This document shows positions 57,622 through 64,000 of a DNA stretch of 64,000 nucleotides, piece after piece. Made by a program: the position numbers and the translations under genes. Within the stretch, counting starts at the first letter, position 1; every line of letters begins with the position of its first letter. Origin of the DNA: CAVTUU01 sp045804965 (GTDB taxonomy: Bacteria > Chloroflexota > Chloroflexia > Thermomicrobiales > UBA6265); contig JBJMMD010000050.1 of NCBI GenBank assembly GCA_045804965.1, positions 1 to 64,000 of the forward strand. The letters run 5' to 3'. The notes below the pieces were generated by a model that was given only the letters and a program-made list of their open reading frames with translations, did not search any database and was not told the origin of the DNA.

Positions 57622-58499
57622 TCACCGCCCCGCACGCGCCGCCGCCACTCGCTCCGTCACCACGGGGGTGATCTCTTCGATGAACATGCGTAGGCGAGGA
57701 GCAGTCGGCACGCCCCAGAGGACGAAAGTCGAGAAACCGTGATCGACCGCGAGGTGCGTGAGGACCTCGACCCAGTGGTCGCGCGGGCCGACGATCTGCT
57801 GGTCATCGTCGCTCGTGCCCGCTTCGACGACCGGCGCGACATCGCCGCCGATGTTGTAGATGCGGCGGATGGCGGCAGGATCGCGTCCGATTTCGCCGCT
57901 TGGGACGGCGGCACATAGGCCATCGATGGAATCCAACCATCCCCCAATTCGCCGGTCAAGCGCAGTGCCCGTGGTCCGAGCACGCCTAGCCAGATGCCGA
58001 TCTCGTGCGTGGGAATCGGGCCCGGCCGCGCGCCCATCACCTGGTAGATCTCGCCAGTGTGCCGCACGGTCTGGCCGCTCCAATAAGCGCGGATGAGGGA
58101 GACCGCCTCCCGCAGCGAGGCCAGCGCCTCTTTCGGCTCGCGGACCGGACCACCCATCGCCCGGATCGCATCCTAGAAGGCGCCGGCGCCGAGACCGAGC
58201 TCGAACCGGCCACCGCTGAGCTGGTCGAGCGTCGCCGCCTGCTTGGCGAGCATCGCCGGTGGCCGCAGCGGCAGGTTGGCGACATCGGGGAAGACGCGAA
58301 TCTTTTCCGTCTGGCCGAGGATGTACCCGATCAGCGCCATCGCATCGTAATGCTTCTGCTGATATGGATGGTCCTGGATGCCGATCAGGTCATAGCCGAG
58401 GTCGTCGAGAATGTGGGCGATCTCAACGGTGCGGGCGGGATCGCCGGTCGAGGGATCGAGGAAGAAGCCGAACTGAAGAGCGTGGCCGTAATCAGCCAT
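57622..58499 (-). pseudogene. Broken luciferase-like F420/FMN-dependent monooxygenase
   Basis: Three pieces give one LLM-class flavin monooxygenase of about 290 residues. The first frame runs from ATG 58499: FGFFLDPSTGDPARTVEIAH to GGRFELGLGAGAF, then TAG at 58175-58173 where Trp is expected. The same frame continues after the stop (DAIRAMGG, EALASLREAVSLI, GARPGPIP) to about 57890. There a one-base frameshift moves to a frame reading IRRIYNIGGDVAPVVEAGT, HGFSTFVLWGVPTAPRLRMF to the stop at 57622. The two lesions inactivate it, unless the TAG is read through. Confidence 0.85.
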
Positions 58500-58519
58500 T
58501 GTGTGTCTCCTTGTTTACA

Positions 58520-58660
58520 GCCCCTACCCCGGGAATTTATTCCCGGGTTAACACAACGAAGTCCCTCCGGGACTGAGCACGGGGCCGGCCAATCACCAGT
58601 CGGATAAATCCGACTTCCGTGGGTGAGTCCGGGAATGAATTCCCGGGCGGCGTGACCAGT
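58520..58660. repeat. Mosaic hairpin repeat block
   Basis: CCCGGGAATTTATTCCCGGG (58529-58548), ACACAACGAAGTCCCTCCGG, AGTCGGATAAATCCGACT (58597-58614) and CCGGGAATGAATTCCCGG near 58630-58648. The second and fourth types match the 27.7-kb block. Confidence 0.8.
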
Positions 58661-58701
58661 TGATTCCATCAAATGACAACACAAGCTGGCGAGAATCAGA
58701 G

Positions 58702-58734
58702 TGTTATGATATATCTATGCGCATACATATAACA
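58702..58734 (+). promoter_or_regulatory. Inverted-repeat operator for hemerythrin/MarR operon
   Basis: TGTTATGATATAT (58702-58714) and its near-complement ATACATATAACA (58723-58734) form an inverted repeat with an AT-rich core including TATGAT. It lies 28 bases before the chosen hemerythrin start and should be the MarR binding site. Confidence 0.55.
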
Positions 58735-58761
58735 AGCAACGCCGACTGGAGAACGCTCACC

Positions 58762-59286
58762 TTGGAAACGACGACCTCAGCGCCGCCCGCGCCGGCCCGG
58801 GCCGGCATGTTCCGCGAGCTGCTCTACATCCACTCCCACCTACGGCGGGATCTGCAAACGGTCCGCCGCCTCGCGGATCAGGCGCGGGACGGTCTTTCGC
58901 CCGAAGACATTTTGGCGGAGGTTCACAACCTCGCGACGAACAGCCCGCTCTGGCAGCTCAAATTCGGCTGCATGTATTACTGCCGCTTCGTGCATGCCCA
59001 TCACACGATCGAGGACGTGGCCCTCTTTCCCATGGTCCGCAAGCACGATCCCGCTCTGCACAGCGTGGTCGACCGGCTCGAGGAGGATCATCTTACGGTT
59101 CATCACCTCACCGAGCACATCGCCGCCATGGCCGATCAGGTCCCGTCCGACGCATCGGGCGAAAGCCGGGCGGAACTCGTCGCGGCGTTGACCGCGTTGG
59201 AGGAGCATTTGCTGGCTCATCTCGCGTTCGAGGAGGAATCGCTCGGTCCGCTCCTCAGCACCTGGGATCGCTGGCCGGTCGATTAA
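58762..59286 (+). CDS. Hemerythrin-type HHE domain protein
   Basis: A 174-residue protein. TTG 58762 is ten bases after GGAG and matches the usual N-terminus LETTTSAPPAPARAGMFREL; ATG 58717 would be inside the operator. The four-helix HHE fold carries diiron ligands: HSHLRRDLQTV (His), RFVHAHHTIEDVALFP (HHxxE), LEEDHLTVHHL (E/H), HLLAHLAFEEE (HxxxE). Such proteins bind oxygen or NO, or guard iron-sulfur clusters. It is followed after 23 bases by MarR in the same operon. Confidence 0.88.
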   Translation: METTTSAPPAPARAGMFRELLYIHSHLRRDLQTVRRLADQARDGLSPEDILAEVHNLATNSPLWQLKFGCMYYCRFVHAHHTIEDVALFPMVRKHDPALHSVVDRLEEDHLTVHHLTEHIAAMADQVPSDASGESRAELVAALTALEEHLLAHLAFEEESLGPLLSTWDRWPVD

Positions 59287-59309
59287 ACGAGACAGACGAG
59301 GTAGGCGAC

Positions 59310-59756
59310 ATGGCCCGCACCCACCAGCACGACATCGCCGCCTGCACCCGCGCCTGGCAGACGCTGCGCATGGCGCACAACCGGGTCGCGGACCGGCTCG
59401 GCGCCGAGCTCGACCACGCGTGCGATCTCACCCTCAACGAGTTCGATGTCCTGCTCTACCTGCAATCGCATGCCGATGAGGACGTGCGGATCAGCGCCCT
59501 GCTGGACGCGGTTTCGCTCAGTCAACCCGCGCTCAGCCGCCTGATCGCGCGCTTAGAGGAACGCGATCTCCTCACCCGCTCCCAGGCGGAGCACGATGGC
59601 CGCGCCATCGTCGTCACGCTCACTGCCCCCGGCGCCGACCTCACCGACCGCGCCCTCGCCATCCATGCCCGGACCGTGCACGAAACCCTGACTGGCAAAT
59701 TCACGGACGCGGAACAGGCCGCGCTGTTGCAAACGCTGAGCCAGATCGGGCGGTAA
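59310..59756 (+). CDS. MarR-family regulator
   Basis: A 148-residue protein, ATG 59310 behind GAGGTAGG. The winged helix runs about 30-105: LNEFDVLLYLQSHADEDVRI, SLSQPALSRLIARLEERDLL, TRSQAEHDGRAIVVTLTAPG. Helices 1 and 6 form the dimer. It carries no conserved redox Cys beyond two early ones (AACT, HACD). It probably represses the hemerythrin/MarR operon by the inverted repeat upstream. Confidence 0.92.
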   Translation: MARTHQHDIAACTRAWQTLRMAHNRVADRLGAELDHACDLTLNEFDVLLYLQSHADEDVRISALLDAVSLSQPALSRLIARLEERDLLTRSQAEHDGRAIVVTLTAPGADLTDRALAIHARTVHETLTGKFTDAEQAALLQTLSQIGR

Positions 59757-60310
59757 TCTTTACCCCGAGCCCCACGCGGCGACGCCGCGACGCTGAGCTG
59801 AAAGTAACCCAGAGGGTGCCTCGTTAAATCGACGAAACCCGCCAGAGGGGGCTGAGATGTGCTCGCACTGGTGGGTGGAGTCGTCGGGGCGTGTGGCGCA
59901 CGCACGCCTGGTGACCAGGGCGGTTCTCCATGGCCAACCAGGTGATTGGCGGCCCGGGCGTACAACTGTACGCCCCTACGCAACGACGGAACGCCGTCCC
60001 TGTGAGCCGGTCTTGAGCCGGCTTCGGAGGTTGGCCCGCGGGTACCCTTTGGGTGGTTCTATCCCGGGCATGAGGAACTCCCTGCGGCGTAAAAAGGCCC
60101 CGCGCCAAACCTACGAAGCCTGCTCGCCGGCCGGACCGGTTTGCCCTTCGTCTCACACCGGGGCCTAAGGTGACGAGACGTAATGGTGGTGGAAGCGAAG
60201 CGAGGTTCGTTGGGGGAAGTCGCTTGTTTCAACCACCATTCCTGTCCAGCCGGCTCGCGCCGGCTTCGTAGGTTTGGCGCGGAGTAAAAACCCCGCGCCC
60301 GCGACACAAC
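59757..60310. repeat. Large mosaic repeat block
   Basis: About 550 bases with no gene. It holds GGGGCGTACAACTGTACGCC-type (59957-59975), AGCCGGTCTTGAGCCGGCT (60005-60023), CGCGGGTACCCTTTGGGTGG, CGCCGGCTTCGTAGGTTTGG and AGCCGGCTCGCGCCGGCT (60248-60265), and ends GGAGTAAAAACCCCGCGCC. Confidence 0.8.
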
Positions 60311-60338
60311 CACAACGCTTATTACCGTATCCCCAATA

Positions 60339-60914
60339 TTACGAAGCAGCCGCCTCAACCGCCGCCCCGAACCGCACGTCAGCGGCGGTTTTGACGACAA
60401 TGTCGTTCTGCGGATGCGGCAAGTTCGCCAGCACCGCGTTGTGATGGGCAATGATTTGCTCCGCCGTCAGGAACTCGTTGTCATACGTGCTGTGCCCGTC
60501 CGCGATCAGCGTGACGTCATATCCAAGGCTGATCGCGCGACGGGCCGTCGTGTCGATACACACTTCTGTCTGCATACCCGCTAAGACAACATTCGTGATC
60601 CCGAGCGCATCGAGTTCACTGCGGAGCGGGGTTCCGGCGAAGGAGTCGGCGGCGAGCTTCTGCACAATGCGCTCGCCGGGAAGCGGGGCCACCGCGGGGT
60701 GAATCTGCCAGCCGGGATTGCCGGGCGTCAAGGGCTCGTACTTCGGTGCATTGTGCTGGACGAAGATCACCGGCACATTTGCTTGTCGCGCATCGGCGAG
60801 CAAACCCGCCACCGTTTCCAGCAACTCGTCTCGTCGATACGCCCGCTCCTCGCCATCGACAATCTCGTTTTGGAGATCGATCACGACAAATGCGGTGCCC
60901 GCATTTCCACCCAT
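60339..60914 (-). CDS. Isochorismatase-family cysteine hydrolase
   Basis: A 191-residue enzyme. ATG 60914 follows AAGGAGCGGGG; ATG 60932 is adjacent to a GTAGGAG and less likely. Catalytic triad: Asp in FVVIDLQNEIVDG, Lys in GERIVQKLAADSF, Cys in MQTEVCIDTTARRAISLGYD. The cis-peptide stretch NVVLAGMQTEVC is typical. Substrates in the family include nicotinamide, N-carbamoylsarcosine and isochorismate; none is indicated here. Single gene. Confidence 0.92.
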   Translation of the reverse strand: MGGNAGTAFVVIDLQNEIVDGEERAYRRDELLETVAGLLADARQANVPVIFVQHNAPKYEPLTPGNPGWQIHPAVAPLPGERIVQKLAADSFAGTPLRSELDALGITNVVLAGMQTEVCIDTTARRAISLGYDVTLIADGHSTYDNEFLTAEQIIAHHNAVLANLPHPQNDIVVKTAADVRFGAAVEAAAS

Positions 60915-60971
60915 CCCCCGCTCCTTGAACATCTCCTACGCCTTACCACCTACCGACCGCCGGCAGGTTCG

Positions 60972-61160
60972 CTACCGCCGCAAGATGGAAAACGGCGTGT
61001 GCCCCAAGATCTCCAACTCACTGCGCCGCTGCGCGATCCGCTCACCCGCCAGTGGCTCACTCTGCGATACTCGCTTGGACCGGAAGAGGCGACCCCGATT
61101 CTCGACGACTGCCGTTTGCAGATCGACCATCAATTGCGCCAAGACCGGATTCGTGATCAT
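60972..61160 (-). CDS. Small hypothetical protein, 62 aa
   Basis: ATG 61160 follows AAGGAG by six bases. The product begins MITNPVLAQLMVDLQTAVVE and continues NRGRLFRSKRVSQSEPLAGE to a basic end. It is helix-rich and soluble. Strong ribosome site and sensible composition, no family. It lies upstream of the isochorismatase on the same strand and may be co-transcribed with it. Confidence 0.5.
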   Translation of the reverse strand: MITNPVLAQLMVDLQTAVVENRGRLFRSKRVSQSEPLAGERIAQRRSELEILGHTPFSILRR

Positions 61161-61308
61161 CGCCCACTCCTTATCGTGCGTCGCGCTTCCAATCGCCGCC
61201 CTTGTCATCGACTTACATCTAGCGTACCGCCGAAATAGGATATAATCCGTCCTCTTTTCTCCCGAATTTCAGACATTCTCAATTGCTGAACATCGGAGCA
61301 GACTTGCG

Positions 61309-62259
61309 ATGTATCACCCGACCACGCGCGTACTGACGACGCTTGAGTTGCTCCAGGCGCACCCGCGCCTAAGTGGACCGCAAATCGCCGAGCGGCTCGA
61401 GGTCGACAATCGCACGGTTCGTCGCTACATCATGATGCTCCAGGACCTCGGCATCCCGGTCGAGGCCGAGCGCGGCCGGTACGGCGCCTATCGCCTGCGG
61501 CCCGGGTTCAAACTTCCTCCAATGATGTTCACCGACGACGAAGCAATCGCGCTCACGCTTGGGCTCTTGCTTTCCCGTCGCCTCGGCATCACCGCGGAAA
61601 CGCCGGCCGCGGAGGGCGCGCTCGCCAAGATCGAGCGGGTGATTCCGCCGGGCGTCCGCGACCAGGTCTCGGCGGTTCTCGCGGCGGTGACGACCGATCT
61701 CTCCCTCCCCGCCTCATCGCCGGTCAGCGACACGTTGGTGACGCTCAGCGCCGCCGTGCGCGAGCGGCAGCGTGTCCACATCGCCTATACCGCCTGGAAC
61801 GAACGCCAAACCGAGCGCGATGTCGACCCCTACGGCGTTGTCTTTCTCTCGGGGAAGTGGTTTGTGCCCGGCTATTGTCATCTCCGCCAAGACACGCGCA
61901 TGTTCCGGCTCGACCGGATCGCGCACGCCGAGCTCCGCGACGCCTATTTCGTCTATCCCGACGAGTTCGACGCCGTCGGCTACGTCCAGACCTCGCTCGC
62001 AACGATGCCCGGCGCTTGGAAAGTCGAGGTCCTGCTCGATCTCTCACTTGAGGAAGCGCGCGAGATCGTGCCGCCATCGCAGGCAACACTTGATCCTCAA
62101 CCAGATGGCGTTATGCTCCGTTGTACGGTCGAAAACTTGCGGTGGGTTGCGTGTCTGTTCGCGAATCTCGACTGCGATTTTACGATTCGCCAACCATCCG
62201 AGTTGCACGAGGAAGTGCGGCAGGTGGCGGCAAGGTTGGTTGCGTGCGCGGCGAGGTGA
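61309..62259 (+). CDS. WYL-domain regulator (YafY/PafC-like)
   Basis: A 316-residue protein from ATG 61309. The N-terminal DeoR-like helix-turn-helix is about 5-60 (TTRVLTTLELLQAHPRLSGP, QIAERLEVDNRTVRRYIMML, QDLGIPVEAERGRYGAYRLR). The WYL domain is about 140-215: RVHIAYTAWNERQTERDVDP, YGVVFLSGKWFVPGYCHLRQ, where the canonical W-Y-L is replaced by F-V-P-G-Y. The C-terminal extension (about 230-310) is the WCX module. Members respond to nucleic acids or small ligands. Confidence 0.92.
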   Translation: MYHPTTRVLTTLELLQAHPRLSGPQIAERLEVDNRTVRRYIMMLQDLGIPVEAERGRYGAYRLRPGFKLPPMMFTDDEAIALTLGLLLSRRLGITAETPAAEGALAKIERVIPPGVRDQVSAVLAAVTTDLSLPASSPVSDTLVTLSAAVRERQRVHIAYTAWNERQTERDVDPYGVVFLSGKWFVPGYCHLRQDTRMFRLDRIAHAELRDAYFVYPDEFDAVGYVQTSLATMPGAWKVEVLLDLSLEEAREIVPPSQATLDPQPDGVMLRCTVENLRWVACLFANLDCDFTIRQPSELHEEVRQVAARLVACAAR

Positions 62260-62284
62260 TTGACATCGTTGTTGGCGCAGCCTT

Positions 62285-62560
62285 TGTCCCTAGGTTGGAA
62301 ATGACCCAGAGGGTGCCCCGCTCACAAGAGAAAGTCCCTCCGAGGCTATACATAGATTGCTGTCGCAACGAACCTTGCCTGGCTCAGCCCTGGAAGGGCT
62401 TCGCCTGGATTAGCCCGAGGCTTTCAGCCCCGGGAAACAGCGACCAACGATTGGATCGTCAACCTCCGTCCGCATGCACGCTCGTCAGGCCTGGAAGGGC
62501 TTGGTGGTTCGTAGTCCCGGGTACCCGCTGGATGGTTTTAGCCCCAGGACAGTGTCGAGG
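62285..62560. repeat. Mosaic repeat block
   Basis: CCCTAGG...GACCCAGAGGGTGCC, CCTCCGAGGCTATACA, GGCTCAGCCCTGGAAGGGCT with CCTGGATTAGCCC and GGCTTTCAGCCCCGGG, then CCCGGGTACCCGCTGGATGG. Five or six modules of the same family as at 18.9 to 63.9 kb. Confidence 0.75.
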
Positions 62561-62570
62561 CTGAGAACGC

Positions 62571-63068
62571 ATGACCGCAATCACCGGTAATCTCACTCTC
62601 CGCCCGTTTCAAGCCGCCGATCAGGATGAAACACGGCGGCTGGTCCTGATCGGGCTCGGCGAGCATTTCGGGTTCATCGACGAGAAGATGAATCCCGATC
62701 TCGACGATATCCAGCGATATTATGTTGATCTGGGTCACGTGTTCGTGCTCGCCGAGATCGCCGGTCAGCTTGTCGGGACCGGCGCCTTGATCGAGGAAGA
62801 TCCGTGGACCGGGCGACTCGTGCGGATGTCGGTTGACGCCGAGTTCCGCGGCCGGGGCATCGGCAAGCGGCTCGTGCACTATCTCGCCGGCATCGCCCGG
62901 CAACGCGGCTACACTCGTCTCCTCACCGAAACCAACGACGACTGGATGGATGCTATCGGGCTCTATCATGCCTGTGGTTTTGAGACCGAAGGGTTCCGCG
63001 ATGGCGATATCCACCTTGCCCTCGATCTCACCGCCGCGATCTCAGCGCCCGCCCCGGAGGGTCTATGA
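62571..63068 (+). CDS. GNAT N-acetyltransferase
   Basis: A 165-residue protein from ATG 62571. GNAT pattern: LRPFQAADQDETRRLVLIGL, VFVLAEIAGQLVGTGALI, RLVRMSVDAEFRGRGIGKRL (R-x-x-G-x-G/A), YTRLLTETNDDWMDAIGLYH, ACGFETEG. The motif is standard. Its stop overlaps the next ATG (ATGA), so the two proteins are made together. Confidence 0.92.
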   Translation: MTAITGNLTLRPFQAADQDETRRLVLIGLGEHFGFIDEKMNPDLDDIQRYYVDLGHVFVLAEIAGQLVGTGALIEEDPWTGRLVRMSVDAEFRGRGIGKRLVHYLAGIARQRGYTRLLTETNDDWMDAIGLYHACGFETEGFRDGDIHLALDLTAAISAPAPEGL

Positions 63069-63877
63069 CCGCGGAACCGCGTAGCGAGCAACCGGCCGAC
63101 ACCTGGGAAAGCGGCGATCAGTACGAGCCGTATGTCGGTCGCTGGAGCCGCCTCGTCGCCCGCGAGTTTCTGCCCTGGCTTGGCCGCACCACACGCTCGC
63201 GCTGGCTTGACGTCGGCTGCGGAACCGGCGCCCTCACGCAGATTATTCTCGAGCAAACCGCGCCACTTGAGGTCGTCGGGGTCGATCCCTCCCCCGGCTT
63301 CATCGCCTACGCGCGTAGACAAATCACCGATCCCCGCGTCCGCTTCGAATCGGGCGACGCCCGCTACCTCCCGCTCGTCAGCGGCACGTTCGATATCGTG
63401 GTCTCGGGATTGGTGCTGAACTTCGTGCCGCAGCCCGATCAGGCGGTTGCCGAAATGCGCCGCACCGCCCGGCCCGGCGGTCTCGTCGGTTCGTATGTCT
63501 GGGATTACGCGGGCAAAATGGAGCTGATGCGCTACTTTTGGGACGCTGTGGTCGCGCTCGACCCGAACGCCGCGGACATCGACGAAGGCCGCCGCTTCCC
63601 GCTCTGCAACCCCGATCAGCTTACGAAACTCTTCGCCCGCGCCGGAATACAGCGGATCGAAACCGGCGCGGTCGATGTTCCCACTGTCTTCCGCGATTTT
63701 GACGACTACTGGCAACCGTTCGTCGGGGGACAAGGACCCGCTCCCAGCTACGCTATGTCGCTCTCCGCGGAACGCCGGGACGCCCTCCGCGACCACATCC
63801 GCGCCCGCCTCCCCATCGAGCCCGACGGCTCCATCCACCTCATCGCCCGCGCCTGGGCAGTCAAGGGGTTGGCGTAG
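63065..63877 (+). CDS. Class I SAM-dependent methyltransferase
   Basis: A 270-residue protein from ATG 63065, overlapping the acetyltransferase stop. Motif I: RWLDVGCGTGALTQIIL (about 50), then VVGVDPSPGFIAYARRQI, VRFESGDARYLPLVSGTFDI (motif III), VVSGLVLNFVPQPDQAVAEM and ARPGGLVGSYVWDY. The overlap with GNAT suggests linked modification of one substrate. The substrate is unknown. Confidence 0.92.
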   Translation: MTAEPRSEQPADTWESGDQYEPYVGRWSRLVAREFLPWLGRTTRSRWLDVGCGTGALTQIILEQTAPLEVVGVDPSPGFIAYARRQITDPRVRFESGDARYLPLVSGTFDIVVSGLVLNFVPQPDQAVAEMRRTARPGGLVGSYVWDYAGKMELMRYFWDAVVALDPNAADIDEGRRFPLCNPDQLTKLFARAGIQRIETGAVDVPTVFRDFDDYWQPFVGGQGPAPSYAMSLSAERRDALRDHIRARLPIEPDGSIHLIARAWAVKGLA

Positions 63878-63884
63878 TACCCGC

Positions 63885-64000
63885 GCCGCCGGGCGGAAAG
63901 TGACCCTTCCCCGCTCAGACAACGAAGCCTCTCCGAGGCTGATCCCGGCGAGTCCATGGCAGGAACCGCGGCCGCTCGTGAGCCGGTCTTTAGCCGGCTT
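63885..64000. repeat. Mosaic hairpin repeat block at window end
   Basis: GCGCCGCCGGGCGGAAAGTG, CCTCTCCGAGG with GCTGATCC and AGCCGGTCTTTAGCCGGCT (63981-63999). The block continues past the window. Confidence 0.75.

Noticed and set aside
59757..60310. CRISPR array
   Set aside because: Repeated phrases are unequal, not spaced by constant spacers, and no cas genes are present; they are mosaic hairpins.

Overview
The window is GC-rich (apart from a few islands), dense in genes on both strands, and carries no rRNA or tRNA that I can see. Secreted proteins with Ala-Thr-Pro-rich tails, a PATAN/DUF4388 protein, many small SAM methyltransferases, several enolase-superfamily sugar-acid enzymes, frequent GTG/TTG starts with strong GGAGG sites, and intergenic gaps packed with short palindromes all suggest a soil or thermophilic Chloroflexota, most like the Thermomicrobia/Sphaerobacter group. 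That placement is inference from gene style, not from a marker gene.

Layout. 1-5.4 kb: small proteins, remnants of an IS5-type transposase and an MFS transporter, and a multi-PAS/GAF sensor kinase. 5.5-13.4 kb: a winged-helix methyltransferase, a PRC-barrel protein, and a run of secreted proteins (tandem SnoaL-like, a secreted coiled-coil protein, DUF11-like, M23 peptidase, zinc-ribbon beta-propeller). 13.7-19 kb: methyltransferase, PATAN protein, FAD amine oxidoreductase, a truncated ChrB gene and a secreted propeller/SH3 protein. 19-22.4 kb: a MerR / VWA / J-domain cluster whose MerR promoter holds a likely autoregulatory operator. 22.4-30 kb: CoA transferase, DUF1801, DUF1349, HAD phosphatase, NicO-type metal exporter, GGCT-like protein, MidA-type methyltransferase.

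30-51.4 kb is an accessory catabolic belt. It holds four mandelate racemase/MLE paralogues, a UxuA mannonate dehydratase, an M81 peptidase, an NAD-dependent sugar epimerase/dehydrogenase and an RraA-like enzyme. Interspersed are an ECF sigma factor overlapping a 1121-residue transmembrane double-propeller partner, a PD-(D/E)XK nuclease, a stress cassette (YtxH, DUF892), a miniaturised MNT/HEPN pair and a TetR/hydrolase pair with an operator.

51.4-56 kb: a DUF1778/GNAT toxin-antitoxin pair, then a clear SAM-I riboswitch heading an ABC importer (ATPase, solute-binding protein, permease) of the sulfonate/taurine/nitrate type. 56-64 kb: GNAT, HAD, a broken luciferase-like monooxygenase, a hemerythrin/MarR pair with an inverted-repeat operator, isochorismatase, WYL regulator, and a GNAT-methyltransferase overlap pair.

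The most unusual signal is in the gaps. About twenty intergenic spaces are filled with mosaics of small hairpins in which the arms vary but stay complementary. In two unrelated genes the same module supplies the last codons and the stop codon.
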